64,000 nucleotides of DNA from Micrasema longulum (GCA_022494885.1 JAGVSM010004937.1:62001-126000); one strand, 5' to 3'. Numbered from the stretch's first letter, positions 30,860-41,850 are shown. A program made the numbers and translations. Notes: generated from the sequence alone by a model not told the origin.

Positions 30860-31115
30860 GATCGGACCTTAAAGGTCAAACCGCACTAGAGCGTTGCTGC
30901 GTGCGCAAAATTTTCTACGGAGTGCTGCGGGTGTAGTACTGTGTGTTTAATCCAAAACAGTGAAAATAATATTTCGCATTGCTGCGACGCGCCGTGCAGT
31001 GCAGTGACGCTCTAGTGCGGTTACACTACAGCTGCGCTACACTGTTTTCGAATTTCTAAATTTCAAATTTCGACGCGTAGCACCGCTGTAGTGCTGTTTG
31101 GTCTTAGGGCTGTAG
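30860..31115. mobile_element. GC-rich inverted-repeat element
   Basis: AACCGCACTAGAGCG (30877-30891) and its complement CGCTCTAGTGCGGTT (~31009-31023) enclose a segment rich in GCTGCG, GTGCTGC and CTGCGACGCG words. Related words continue to ~31115 (GTAGCACCGCTGTAGTGCTG). Non-coding, MITE-like; no second copy seen. Confidence 0.6.
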
Positions 31116-31332
31116 TCTAATAATAAAAAAATGGTAAGATTTTTCCATTTAAGAACGCTGTTATTTAAAAATCGCGCAGTAAATAATAAAGTAAATGAGC
31201 TTTTCGATAAAAACAATGTTTTTTTAAAGTTATTTCGGAAAAAATATATTCTTAAAGATTTAAATAAATAAAACATAAATAAAAGTTATAAAGATCGATA
31301 TTTGTCGCAACAGAAAGGGGAAAACACTTAGA

Positions 31333-31615
31333 AATAATTCAACCAGATGAATCTCACCCACATCAATAAAGGTTTCAGCTCTTTTATTTCACGAAAGACC
31401 AGAGATGGAAGAGGTAGAGGAGAGAGAAGAAATGTGGATATTTAAACACAGGCAGAATGGTGAATGTTACACAGTGTGTAAAGTGGCCACTTAAACGTCA
31501 TAAGCCCTGTAAACTTACATATTCCTTGTCTACATCTGCCTAGACTTACATATTATTACCCTCTCAAAAATGTTTTCCCCTTTCTGTTGCAACAAATTTA
31601 CGTACTTATTTCCTT
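31333..31615 (-). repeat. Repeat A, diverged copy
   Basis: Minus-oriented landmarks: AGATGAATCTCACCCAC, CAGGCAGAATGGTGAATGTT, ACACAGTGTGTAAAGTGGCC, GTCATAAGCCCTGTAAA and TTTTCCCCTTTCTGTTGCAA. Confidence 0.75.
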
Positions 31616-31619
31616 AAAA

Positions 31620-33050
31620 AATATTCAAGTAGATACTAATTATTTAGAAAAATTAATACCTATATCAAAATATGGTATTTAATACCCATGTACAAATCGA
31701 GACATCATTATTAGTTCCATTTCCAGAGACAAAACGTTTTCTATTATTTACGGCATTCCCCTATTTTAAAAATCGGTTCTTTTCTACAATTTTTTGAATC
31801 ACGGATTTACTCCATGCATTTTTATTTCTCCTCCATGCATTGCCATTGTGAATTTCCTTAAAAATAATAATAAGTATCCTTATTAAAGTGTGTGCTACAA
31901 TGCTCAATGATACCGTCGCTATTCCGATACATAAGACACTAATAAAGCTTTACATATCCCTCAAATATGCAGAAACACACGCATTATAAAGCGCTAATTA
32001 AATTACTATAAAAAATGTGATAATTCTGTAATAATAAAATTAATGCATTTTCTTACCTTCAATATTTTTTAATTATAATAACTTGAACACCTCCATCAGC
32101 GAATTCACGAAAATTTTCACTTTTACAACAAAAACTGTTATTTAAAGAGAAAAAATCTGTTTTAAACGATATAATCAACGGACAACTTTTACGAATAATA
32201 TTGTCTGAAAACTTAGTTTCCGAATGATAAAATTTAAGACGCGCTTTGAAATGTCTCAAAAACTGCACAATCCACACACAACACAACCCGATATGTTATT
32301 AAACACTTATTTAATATGTTAATGAATCTGTTTTAGTGAATTATGTAATGTTTTAGTCGATTTGAAACACAAACAGTCGTTTTGAATCACTCATCTGTCA
32401 TTCATATTTGCTGTATGCACCCGCGATAACTTCACTCCGTTCGCAAATGCACGACGCGTAGAGCAACGACAGAGGTCGCTCAGAAACTGTGGAATAGATG
32501 AATATTCTGTGGGCGGTTGAAAGAATGGTATTCTTGAAGCGATTGACTTTCCTACCTTTTTGTGAGGCCTTGTCCACACCGCGTACGATTCTACCTATCG
32601 TTGGCGAGTTAAGCAATCTACACAGGTAGAAAAGACCACTCCATTCCTACTCGATACCTGTAAAATACCTCGATTTTCTTGTGCGTTCTTCGGTTATCGG
32701 CAGTTATTGCGCCGAAGGGGATAAGACATGAATCACGCGAATAGCATTTTGAGACGGAGCCGATGTGCTTGGCAAAACGAGCGTTGAAAAACAGTAAACA
32801 TGTTTTTTTTTTTGCTTTTAGTTTATATTCTGGCGAACTTCGGACATCCTAGATTGGTCGAACCTGCCGAAGACACGAGCCATTAGGACGAATATGTTAA
32901 TGCGCGGACAAGATACAGAACTTTAGAATAGTGCTAATATACCTAGGTGATTGTATGCAAACGAAGGGAATTAATGGAAAAGCGACAAGCATTATTATGA
33001 ATAGTTTTCATTTAATTTCCTTTTAACTAGATATAACTTACTTAGACCGG
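31620..33050. other. No gene recognised
   Basis: AT-rich to ~32400, more balanced 32400-32900 with short frames on the minus strand (32391-32616) lacking any known domain or codon signature. Nothing supportable. Confidence 0.35.
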
Positions 33051-33059
33051 TTATTGCAT

Positions 33060-33400
33060 ATAATGCCGAATGCCGGTTATGACCAAAAGAGATGAAAATA
33101 AGTTATTAGTATTCGAAAGAAAAATATTAAAGAAGATAGCTTTGACGCAGGAAACTAAAATAGAGTGTGGAGGAAACAGTTTAATCTTGAATGAGAGGCA
33201 CTGTATGGGAAACCCAATATTGTACAATTCATAAAAATATGGAGACTACAATGGTGAGGCCATGTCCGCAGAATGAATGATAATCATACCTCGTACCCCC
33301 AATTAAATGTTAAATATCAATCCGTAAGACAGACGAAGCAGAGGCAGACCAAAATTAAGATAGATAGATGGTTGGATGATGTAGAAAGTGATGCAAGAGT
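33060..33400 (+). pseudogene. RTE-like LINE C-terminus
   Basis: The plus strand reads MTKRDENKLLVFERKILKKI, then WRLQW-stop-GHVRRMNDN, RQTKQRQTKIKIDRWLDDVE and SDA. This is the familiar (T)KR.E..L..FERKILR.I ... RL.W.GHV.RM......GRR..GR....W...V tail of endonuclease-RT LINEs. At least two stops or frameshifts. 5'-truncated. Confidence 0.8.
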
Positions 33401-33960
33401 ATTTATTTGGTATAAGTATTTGGTCAGTTCGTCTTGTAGAAGATCTCTTCCTCGTTTATCCTTTACTGTTTCTTTTAATACAAGTTTCGCGAAACATTTT
33501 AATTACAGTTAAATATAACAGTAGGTGCCTATTAAAAATTTAACTAATATGAAAAAACTCGAGTTGATTTATTTTGGAAACGACGCGAAAACTATTGATA
33601 ATATGAATGTTTTTTGTAGATATTTCTTGATAAAAGTCCATAGATAATGATTTTAATAAATAAAAAAACATTTTCAATAGCACCAAAACAATTCAATGCA
33701 TTTCATGAGGACAATATGATAGAGATTAATTATTTGAATTTCTTTCGATTTAAATTTTTATTGAAATTATGGATAAAAAAGACAGATTGAAACAGCTTCT
33801 TTTTTTAATGAATAGAATATACTTTTTATTATATTTTTCTCATTTTTAGCAGCAAAAAAATGTATTAAATATTAGCACTTATTCTTTAACTTTTTGATAC
33901 TATCGTATTCTTCCAGTAGATTTTATTTCAATTAAAATAAAATAAAATTAAAAATAATAT
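33400..33960. other. No gene recognised
   Basis: AT-rich, no repeat match found. Confidence 0.35.
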
Positions 33961-34100
33961 ATATACCCACACACAGGCCTTGCCTTGTGGGATTTTTTGT
34001 TTGTGTTAATGTTTTGTTTTTTTTTTGTATTTATAACTTATTGTAAAAAAAAAAACTTTTTTTAAATGCTATAAAATAAATAAAAATAAAGATCAATAAA
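33955..34100 (+). mobile_element. LINE 3' end (family N), copy 1
   Basis: ATACCCACACACAGGCCTTG then CCTTGTGGGATTTTTTGTTT and an A-rich (TAAAAA)n tail. The same layout is at 48085-48235. 3' UTR only. Confidence 0.6.
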
Positions 34101-34164
34101 TTTTGTGCACGATTTTTATTATTATTTTGAATCTTGAAGTAGGGCACACACAGTTCTTACTTTT

Positions 34165-34375
34165 CTTGGTGAATATTACAGTGTGTAAAGTGGCCACTTA
34201 AACCAGCCAATGACAGGTCATAAGCCCTGTCGATGCCTAGACGTCTATATTATATTCTGTAAAATGTTCTTCATCTCTGTTGTAATATGTTAATATAAAC
34301 AGCTCCCCAGGAAGTTGAATCCAGTCCTTGACTACAAAAATTTGGACAAACTCAAAATATTGTTGAAATATTATA
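34165..34375 (-). repeat. Repeat A, subfamily 2, half element
   Basis: ACAGTGTGTAAAGTGGCCAC, CAATGACAGGTCATAAGCCC, TTGTAATATGTTAATATAAA, CTCCCCAGGAAGTTGAATCC and the terminus GGACAAACTCAAAATATTGT. Confidence 0.8.
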
Positions 34376-34739
34376 TACCTATATTTTATTAGCTACTTTG
34401 AATTCGAATTTACACTTGTTTCAGTTTTTTTAAATATTTCTTTATAGGCATTTTTTGTTATATTGTAAGTTTGTTTAAATTTTCTTGGTTTGATAAAAAT
34501 AATATGCTTCTGTAATAGTAATGTGTGGTTCAGTAATTTTGCTGTAAATAATTTTGCATTTTCAATTCAATTCAATTTTATTTATTCATATATATGTAAT
34601 AAATAAAAATAAGGGAAAATTAGGTATATATAAAATAACACATAAGTTTACATATTATCCAGATAATAATATGTTAAAAAGGTAAGAGAATCTTGTAACG
34701 AAAAACTCCCTCAGAGACGTGAAAAATGTCAATGTCCAA

Positions 34740-35290
34740 AGTAATATTATTTAACATAGAGATAGCCCTTCCAACAGGCATAACAATGGCAGGTTGGTCC
34801 TGTATATTGGAATGTGAAACAGTCTATGCTGACGCTGTCTAAAGTAATTATCCTGAACAACATTTTCATGGTTGTCAATACCGCGCAACAATCGAAAGAA
34901 GTGCGTAGTTAAATACACATTCCTTCTGGTCTTCCAACTGCTGTAACCGAGCATACCCTGGAGGAACTCAGCGGGATAAAGCCTGAATCCTTATCAACAA
35001 ATCTAATTCTTCCCGAAATTGATTTTTTTTTGCAATCTTTTTCGATGCCATCTTAGTATTTGATGAAATGTAAGATTCAAATCCATCATTACACCCAAAT
35101 ATTTAATATCACTAACTTCATTCGGTTTTTATTATCTATTACAATGTAAATATCATCGTCATAAAATGAAGGTATTTTGCTAACTAAATCTGTTACAATT
35201 TTTGTTTCCCACTCTGTTACCCATGAGTTCTTTCCCCACCTTTTTAATAATAAATATTGCTTAATCGCAATTCGGTCCAATAACAAACTT
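34740..35290 (-). pseudogene. LINE RT C-terminal region
   Basis: The minus strand, from 35286, reads RWGKNSWVTEWETKIVTDLV..., then in another frame VSDIKYLGVMMDLNLTF (the YLGV..D..LTF motif of the RT thumb). After a gap come YPAEFLQGMLGYSSWKTRRN, VYLTTHFFRLLRGIDNHENV and RQRQHRLFHIPIYRTNLPLL. The last part matches the plus-strand copy at 45.5 kb. Frameshifted and internally deleted. Confidence 0.8.
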
Positions 35291-35343
35291 TCCTAACATA
35301 AAAATGAACTGTTTCGCAAACCAGTCGTAATTATATTAATGCT

Positions 35344-35745
35344 ATGAATGTATTTCTGAAGTTTTGTATTTCTTTTATAACTCCGGGTGTGACGTCTCAA
35401 GTTCTCTTCCGCATCGTCTCGGTCAGTTCTGCCGATTGGTCCGTTGACTTACCGGAACCGAAAATCTTCCCAACTCTCTTATTATTGGTCGATTCATATG
35501 AACTAGTGACGTCGTCCAAAGTAGTTCGTTTTTATTCAAATATTTATTATTACATTTTTCATACATTTTTAAGAACTTTTGCCGTACAACTTAATGCTTT
35601 CGCGCGTAAGAAAAATATGTATGTCCAATTTCCCGTAGGGCTGGCCGTACGAAAAAAGCGCTTAAAGACGTGTGCCTCTATACGCGCTTTACGCGTCAAA
35701 GTCAAGTATTCCGAAAGATTTCACACTTTCAGAGACATCTGTTAG
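35344..35745 (+). other. Unrecognised 133-codon open frame
   Basis: An open frame without known domain, signal peptide or repeat match. It contains a basic C-terminal third (ARKKN, RKKRLK). Base composition is more even than the surroundings, yet there is no supporting splice or promoter signal, so it may be chance or an old element. Confidence 0.12.
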
Positions 35746-35779
35746 AAGTTTGATTAAAGACTGTTTAGGTAGGACACGA

Positions 35780-35972
35780 GGGCCCCGATTACAATGGAAA
35801 GTTAACAGAGTTATCTTCGACTGTCTATAAAGAAAAACCGATATTTGTTTACGAAAATGAGTATATTTGCATGTTTAGAATAAAAAATTGTATGCATATT
35901 CTGCTTTTCATATGAAAACTTAATTTTACTTTGTAGATAAAACTGAAGTTAACTTCCTATTGTAATTTCTTC
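35780..35972 (+). repeat. Repeat B fragment
   Basis: GGGCCCCGATTACAATGGAA, AGTTATCTTCGACTGTCTAT, TGTATGCATATTCTGCTTTT, AACTTAATTTTACTTTGTAG. Confidence 0.75.
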
Positions 35973-36672
35973 CATCTCCGACAGATCAAATCCGTGCGGA
36001 GAAATATTCCTATAGCTGCAACTAAAGCTCTTGTAAATGCTTATGTCGTTTCGCGTCTAGATTACTGTAATGGAATATACGCAAATCTCCCAAAATATCG
36101 AACTAATAAATTTCAATCTATTTTCAATGCAGCAGCAAGGCTTATTACGGGAGTAAAAAAATATTCTCACATCTCACAACATCTTCGAGATTTGCACTGG
36201 TTAAAAAGCCCAGAGAGAATAAAATACAAGCTGTGCTGGACAGTATTTAAATCCCTTCATGAAATGGCTTCAAAATACCTATCGGACCTTGTATTAGGGA
36301 AAATACATGTCAAAGAAAATCTACTCTTAGGTCAGCATTTGTTTCAGGAAGAGGAAAACTTGTCGAAATCCGGCGCTCCTCAAACACTAGATTTGGAGAT
36401 CGTGCTTTTGCCGCCGCCGGCCCCTCTGCCTGGAACCAATTGCCTTCAAACTTACGAATCATCGACAGTCCCAGTCAGTTCAGATCCCAACTAAAATCCC
36501 ACTTCTTTAAACTATCATACCCTCAATAATAAATCTGGAAATATAATATATTACTTAAGTTTAGTTAAAAAATAAGTTTATAAATATATACAATTGTAAA
36601 GCGCCCTTGAGGTGATATTTTACAAAAATGGCGCTATATAAATCAGCCAAATATTATTATTATTATTATTAA
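35973..36672 (+). pseudogene. L2/CR1-like LINE, 5'-truncated RT C-terminus and 3' end
   Basis: The frame 35976-36494 reads RQIKSVRRNIPIAATKALVN, AYVVSRLDYCNGIYANLPKY, RLITGVKKYSHISQHLRDLH and WLKSPERIKYKLCWTVFKSL, then HEMASKYLSDL. The SRLDYCN, AARL.TG......I...LR.LHWL...RI.YK and LA..YL.DL blocks are diagnostic of L2/CR1-clade RTs. After ~36360 the frame shifts (an out-of-frame AFAAAGPSAWNQLP-type end is visible). The 3' end GTAAAGCGCCCTTGAGGTGA, ATGGCGCTATATAAATCAGC and an (ATT)n tail follow. Related to 54.4-55.0 kb and 61.1 kb. Confidence 0.88.
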
Positions 36673-36699
36673 TCGGGGTCCAGTTCACAACATGCTAAG

Positions 36700-37246
36700 G
36701 ATTTGAGCGATCACAACGAACAATAATGAACATGCTTAAGTTATCGCAGTCATAAGTCAACGCGTGTGTAATCTCTAAGTCAACGCGCGTGTCGGTTTGG
36801 TTTTTGTTTTCCTCGTAAATAAATACAGTTCACTGGCGAAAAATCGGCGCTTACTATACAAAATAATACAATATATTGCATTTGCAAAATAGTAAGGAGT
36901 ATCTAATACAAAAAATGAAAATGAAATTACAATTACGGCGACTGCTTTTCTTGATATTTGGGTGGCCAACCGCTGGCTAAATGCAATAAATAGCATGGTA
37001 AATAATAAATAAATAAATTATTGTAGCAGTTTTGGAATATTTTTCATATTTACACCGGTGAAATTCAAATATGTGATCGCGCAACAGCATTATACGTCGA
37101 GATACGTAAATATGTTGACATTTAACATTAGGTGTTCACGGATGTTGCATTGCGATCGCGAATACGATAAACAACCATGGCGAGAAATTGTTATCACGTC
37201 GCTTATTAGCACATCGATAGTTATTTCTGATTGAGCTACAGGAATT
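36700..37246 (-). mobile_element. Repeat F, copy 2, without the nested palindrome
   Basis: Minus strand from 37246: AGCTCAATCAGAAATAACTA, TCGATGTGCTAATAAGCGAC, CATTTAGCCAGCGGTTGG, AGAAAAGCAGTCGCC, GCGCCGATTTTTCGCCAGTG, GACTTATGACTGCGATAACT. It runs straight through the site where copy 1 carries about 520 bp of palindrome. The far TIR is missing. Confidence 0.75.
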
Positions 37247-37249
37247 ATG

Positions 37250-37455
37250 AAAATTATCGACACGACAGCGCCAGCGGTTCCAATGAAAATTTCTAAAAAT
37301 TGTCTTAAATTTCGCGGCTTGCTGGGAACTGCCATAACAATGCCTAGCAGCACATAAAAGGTTAAAAATGTAACCGCAAGACTTGTATTTTTTTCATATG
37401 CAATCAATATAATGGGGTCGAGTTGGGGAATAAGAATATAAAATAAACTCAACAT
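37250..37455 (-). other. Hydrophobic reading frame fragment
   Basis: The minus frame from 37455 reads MLSLFYILIPQLDPIILIAY, EKNTSLAVTFLTFYVLLGIV, MAVPSKPRNLRQFLEIFIGT, AGAVVSIIFIIPV before it runs into repeat F at 37246. Two or three segments are hydrophobic enough to be membrane-spanning, with a basic loop (PSKPRNLR) between. It could be a surviving exon of a membrane protein or transposon-derived sequence. It is trapped between repeat A (37465) and repeat F. I do not recognise a family. Confidence 0.25.
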
Positions 37456-37464
37456 ATTAAAACA

Positions 37465-37635
37465 GAGACGACGAACATTATAGAGAAGTCAATATGGAAG
37501 TCTAGGTATTTACAGGGCTTATGACATGTCGTTGGCTGATTTAGGTGGCCACTTTGCACACTGTCTAACATTCACAATTTCGCTTATGTTCGAACATCCA
37601 TATTTTTTCAATTCATCCATCTGTTGAATTCTTTC
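37465..37635 (+). repeat. Repeat A fragment
   Basis: TATGGAAGTCTAGGTATTTA, CAGGGCTTATGACATGTCGT, GTGGCCACTTTGCACACTGT, GTTCGAACATCCATA. Confidence 0.75.
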
Positions 37636-37639
37636 GTTC

Positions 37640-38220
37640 GGCTAGCATGATGCCAAGTTACAAATTAGGTTTATGCTATGTTTTTGTCTTGAATAGAATG
37701 ATACTGGGAATAGAGTGAATTTATCCACTTTGATTTTCTTTGAGCTTGATAGGTTTGAATCTTTTTTCTGATGATAAATGTCTAAATCAGAGTGTCTCTG
37801 ATCTCAGGGTGATTTTTTAAAATACTAAGCAAAAATCTCCGAGTCAAAGGTTAATCCGTTAATAAATAATTTCCTACCAACCTTAGGTAACCTGAGGTTA
37901 GGAAATGATCGTCTGATAACTACTGTCTCTTTTCAAAAAGTTATATGTGTTTTGCTAAGTGATCTAATTAAATTACATCTCTTTCTCTTAAAATAATGTT
38001 TTGTATATTTGTTTCAGGGTACTCGATATTTTGTCGTTTTCGGAGATCCTGATGGCAAAAATATTTCATATAAAATTGTCTAATATACCTAAATAAGTAG
38101 GGTTTTTTTCTTATGTGTGAAGGTTTTTAAAAATTATTTTACTCATTAATATGGATACATAAAATGATACATGTTGTTTTTTCTATTGCAATCTACTTTA
38201 TATATTTAGTTGATATTATA
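37640..38220. other. No gene recognised
   Basis: AT-rich. An imperfect CCTTAGGTAACCTGAGGTTA hairpin-like patch near 37880-37905. Nothing else. Confidence 0.35.
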
Positions 38221-38224
38221 ACTG

Positions 38225-38262
38225 TAACTTGGCTAGTGTTGCGAACCCACGGATTAGAGGTC
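38225..38262 (+). mobile_element. SINE family 2 head fragment
   Basis: TGGCTAGTGTTGCGAACCCA and CGGATTAGAGGTCCG match the head of 13945-14125, then the sequence joins a LINE fragment. Confidence 0.6.
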
Positions 38263-38274
38263 CGCAAAGCGCCC

Positions 38275-38800
38275 TGTTATTCTATATAAAAACTAAAATA
38301 TGTTATACGCAACTACTATGGGGAGCAGGATATCAAAATGGCATAAACAGACTACAAAGACAACAAAATAAAATATTAAAGTTAGTATATGACCTTCCCT
38401 ATTTAACTGCAACTAGAGAACTTTTAAAACAAACTAAGCAATTAAATATAACTGAACTCTTTCAACTAGAATCATTAAAATTTATCCATAAATTAGCCAC
38501 TAATGTAATTGTAGGCGAAGAACTAAAACTTGTAAAAATTGTAGTCAACATGGACATAATACGAGAATATCAGAAAAATATCATAAACAACTTTCTAAAA
38601 CAAGGCAAGGACAATCAAGATTAATAAACCAGGGACTGAAATTATACAATAAACTACCAGACAAAACTAAACAAAAGACTCGATTGTAAAAAATATTATT
38701 TTGAACAACAGAGTGTGAATGAAAAATATATTATTTTATATAAAATGAATGTTATAATCCGTAAGGGTTTATAAATAAATTTTCAAATACAAAAATATAA
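38275..38800 (+). pseudogene. LINE RT C-terminus
   Basis: Plus strand: KICYTQLLWGAGYQNGINRL, QRQQNKILKLVYDLPYLTAT, RELLKQTKQLNITELFQLES and LKFIHKLATN. The frame is lost at ~38610, and a neighbouring frame continues SRLINQGLKLYNKLPDKTKQ. This is the W..........L...Q..I.K........T..L.......I..L......F..K ... N.LP terminus of a jockey-like LINE. A 3' UTR with a TAAATAAATTTT tail follows. Confidence 0.8.
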
Positions 38801-38889
38801 AAGAAATCACCATTGACCGTACTTATAGAAAACGGACAGTGCTAAAAACCCAAGGTAAGCCTGAAAATATATTCACTTAAAGTTTTTTT

Positions 38890-39748
38890 TTTAATATGTA
38901 CTCGGGAGCCATTTTTAGAGATACGCTAAATGAACTAACAAACGGCATTAGCATAAATGGACAAATTACAAACAATATCCGATACGCGGATGATACTGTC
39001 CTTCTAGCAGATAGTATGGAAAGCCTGCAACTATTATTGGACAAAGTTCACACGGCAATTTCGAATAAAGGGCTAGAGATGAATATTTCCAAGACTAAAT
39101 GTATGGTTATTCGGAAAAAGCCTCAAACTTTCCCAATGACTTTAAAACTTGGAGCGCAGGTTATTGACCAAGTTCATCAATATAAATATTTAGGATGCTG
39201 GCTGAATGATAAATGGGATCACTCGCAAGAGATCAAAGTCAGAATAGAGATGGCGCGAGACTGCTTTATCAGGATGCGTGACCTTCTTTGCAGTAGAGAC
39301 TTTAATTTAGACCTCCGAATGCACATTGCTCGATGTTACGTCTTCTCGGTACTTTTTTACGACGTCGAAACCCAAAATACTTCAAAAAGATCGAAGCCTT
39401 TGAAATGTGGTGCTACAGGAGGATATTAAAAATCTCCCGGGTGGATAGAGTCCGAAACGATGATGTTCTCCGACAGATGGAAAAAGATAAAGAGGTACTG
39501 AAGACCATAAAGAAAAGAAAACTTGAGTACTTTAGGCATGTGATGAGAGGCGAAAAATATAAAATTTTACAAGTCATTCTACAGGGAAGGATTGAAGGAA
39601 GACGCAGTGCAGGTAGATTGCGCAATTCTTGCATTGCAGTACTTAGTCCGTGTTCAGGGCAGCTGCCAATAAAGTAAGAATCGCAACGATGATTTCCTAC
39701 AACCTCCATCGGGGAGAGGAACCATAAGAAGAAGAAGAAGAAGAAAAG
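38890..39748 (+). pseudogene. Endonuclease-RT type LINE, palm to C-terminus, frameshifted
   Basis: 38896-39429: GISINGQITNNIRYADDTVL then LADSMESLQLLLDKV (YADD, RT motif C), GLEMNISKTKCMVI, QYKYLGCWLNDKW, and IARCYVFSVLFYDVET. Near 39355 a frameshift moves the reading to 39333-39677: YFKKIEAFEMWCYRRILKIS, ... KRKLEYFRHVMRGEKYKILQ and GRIEGRRSAGR. The C-terminus is cut short and the 3' end is a (AAG)n tail (39727-39747). It shares its C-terminus with 25.7-26.1 kb. 5'-truncated, inactive. Confidence 0.9.
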
Positions 39749-39966
39749 TTTATTTAAACTATATTTGGGAAAGTTACGGTTACGTAGATTGATTTTTCAA
39801 AATGAATTAGGAAAATGAGGTCCATGACTTTCAACTTTGTGTTTGTTTGTGAAGCCATTTTGCATGCGTTTTGTTTTGATGTTTAGAATGTCACGCGGTG
39901 GGTATTTAGGGTTATACGCCACAGTCAGTTGGGGTTTTTTGCTAACGTGCTTTTATTTATTTGATA

Positions 39967-40560
39967 ATGCCTCGACAGTACAAAACGAAACATCTCCGAG
40001 CACAGTCGACGGTGCAAGCACTGCAGAAAGCCGTAGAAGATATTATGCAGATAAACGGCTTGATTCGCGAGATCCCTAGACGCTTCAACGTACCTGGGGT
40101 GCAATTATGAATCTTCACTATCCCCTAGAAAGTGGTTAATTTGGGTATATTTATTTTTTCCATGTTGCTAATTTTTGCTTTAAATATGGCCACATTGATG
40201 ATTAAACGTCAAAAAATATGAACACGTGAAATCAAACATGATGATTTTCATTTAAAACATTATTGCGACGTTAAGCATTACCCAAAACACTTAATTAGGT
40301 TGAATTGACCAAACCGTATTAGTTTTACTTCGGTTTTGAAGCAGTTTTATACACCATTTGACATTTAATCATCAGTGTGGCCATTATATGAAGCAAAGTG
40401 TCGTCGCATTAATTTTTTAAATTAATCACCTTCTAAGGGGATAGAAAAGATCCAGAGTCCACCCCTGGAGGCACTTTAATGCGCCGCATAAATGATATTA
40501 ATTTAGAGAAGATTTCTCTTGGTCGCAAATGCTGTTTGGGATAAGAAAATGTGTGCAATA
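39967..40560 (+). pseudogene. pogo/CENP-B-like helix-turn-helix fragment split by a MITE
   Basis: From ATG 39967: MPRQYKTKHLRAQSTVQALQ, KAVEDIMQINGLIREIPRRF, NVP, then a 366-bp MITE. After it the frame resumes as GGTLMRRINDINLEKISLGR-KCCLG and stops. The MPR.YK start, ALQKAVE helix, I..IPRRFNVP..TL.RR turn-helix and LGRK box are characteristic of the N-terminal psq/CENP-B-type HTH of pogo/Tigger transposases and their domesticated relatives (jerky-like). The catalytic DDE part is not seen. Dead fragment. Confidence 0.7.
40098..40463. mobile_element. Repeat E (MITE), copy 1, inside the HTH frame
   Basis: Flanked by a 5-bp CCTGG duplication (40093-40097 and 40464-40468). The ends are inverted: GGTGCAATTATGAATCTTCA..TATCCCCTA and, complemented, GGTGGACTCTGGATCTTTTC..TATCCCCTTA. 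The interior shares ATGGCCACATTGATGATTAA, GTGAAATCAAACATGA and CATTTGACATTTAATCATCA with 42598-42918. Confidence 0.85.
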
Positions 40561-40564
40561 AACT

Positions 40565-41230
40565 ATTTTGAGAAGTGTGCGCCTTCATTTTTATTTGTGC
40601 CATAATGCCCCACTGGTGGGGTAATTTCGCATTTCGACTGTGATTTATTTCTTCTATTCTAAAAGTTATTTGAAATTTGTTTTTACTTTTAATGGTTAGT
40701 CGTGATTAATTAATAAACAAAATATTTTCAGGTAATCAACTTTTGATAATATTCCCCTTTCCACACGAAAAATCCCATTTCTTTTTTTTGTTGCCATACT
40801 ACTCCGACTTCCTGTAATCCAAAAATCTGTACGACTGTTTCTCTTGCCCCGTTGCCCGTTATAATTTTATTTTTTGGACCGAGTTATTTTGAAACCGCGC
40901 AAAATGAGTATCTAGTGTACTTCAGTACTTACGGTTTTAGTTGCATTTTTTTCTCAGACTCCTAGGCTAGTTGATATTCCGAAAACACGACGTGAACATC
41001 AGTACCAACGAGGGGCGAATGATAATTAGTAATGCCGGGTTAGATTATTAAGATATACTAATTTACACACTATCCACGTGTCTGAACTCGATAACGCCAG
41101 AAATGCGAGCCGGTTGACCTCTATCAATAGGAAACAAATCCTACTCACAACATGCTTAGTGTGCATATGTGACCACATCGTCAGACCCACGCAAACTTTG
41201 CAAATCTGCAAAATTTCAACATTAGATTTA
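40565..41230. other. No gene recognised
   Basis: No domain or repeat match. Frames near 41026-41287 on both strands are short and featureless. Confidence 0.35.
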
Positions 41231-41235
41231 GAGTG

Positions 41236-41290
41236 TTCAATGTTCAGGGGTACAATTATTGAGTCTTCTTTATCCCCTAGGCCCTAGAGC
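41236..41290 (+). repeat. Repeat E terminus
   Basis: GGTACAATTATTGAGTCTTC then TTTATCCCCTAG equals the left TIR of repeat E. The rest of the element is absent. Confidence 0.6.
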
Positions 41291-41299
41291 ATCCCCTTC

Positions 41300-41495
41300 T
41301 CTATCCCCGTTTCCCTTTCGTGCTGCTGCGGATATCCTAACCAATCTTCTGAACACATCCTGTGGTCTTGTCCCCTTTCCTTTCTCTATGATTACCGAAT
41401 GGAGCTTCTCGCTATTATCCGTGGCCCTGTTATAGGTCCTGTCGGATATACAGATCTGGTGGCAAAAGAATTTCGAGGCTTTTAAAAAGTTTTGT
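41300..41495 (+). pseudogene. R1/LOA-like LINE C-terminal zinc-finger fragment
   Basis: The plus strand reads CCGYPNQSSEHILWSCPLSF, LYDYRMELLAIIRGPV, GYTDLVAKEFRGF with a stop. C..G....S.EHILW.CP is the CCHC-type C-terminal motif found after the RT in R1, LOA, I and jockey LINEs, followed by the D(L)V......F..F tail. Only about 65 codons remain. A related tail is at 63.7-64.0 kb. Confidence 0.7.
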
Positions 41496-41510
41496 TATCA
41501 TTTCAGCGAA

Positions 41511-41789
41511 TTAGTCAAGTCCAATCAATTTATTCCAGTCAGTGAAGAATTCACTTCCCTCTTTTCTCAATCCAATGAAGTACATATTATGTACTTCTGG
41601 ATTACTTTCTTTCAGCACAAAGATGCTAAGGCCACCAGATTTCAGAGAGCTCCTTCGGGCAGCTTTTCTCGTTTGACAACGAGCAAATTTTTCGTGTATG
41701 TGGGCACCGCCAAGGAGACTTAGGTCCTCAGATGCGGTGTGCGGTATGTGGTGGGCAATCTGTATCCCCTGCATGGTCGGTAAACTCAT
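41511..41789 (-). other. Unrecognised 92-codon open frame
   Basis: No known domain. Base composition similar to the adjacent LINE fragment, so it may be part of the same element. Kept only as a note. Confidence 0.1.
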
Positions 41790-41850
41790 TAGTCAAAAGA
41801 GCCCAAGATCAGCGGTGCGAGAATCAAGATTTCTTTGAATTTGCGAGCCA

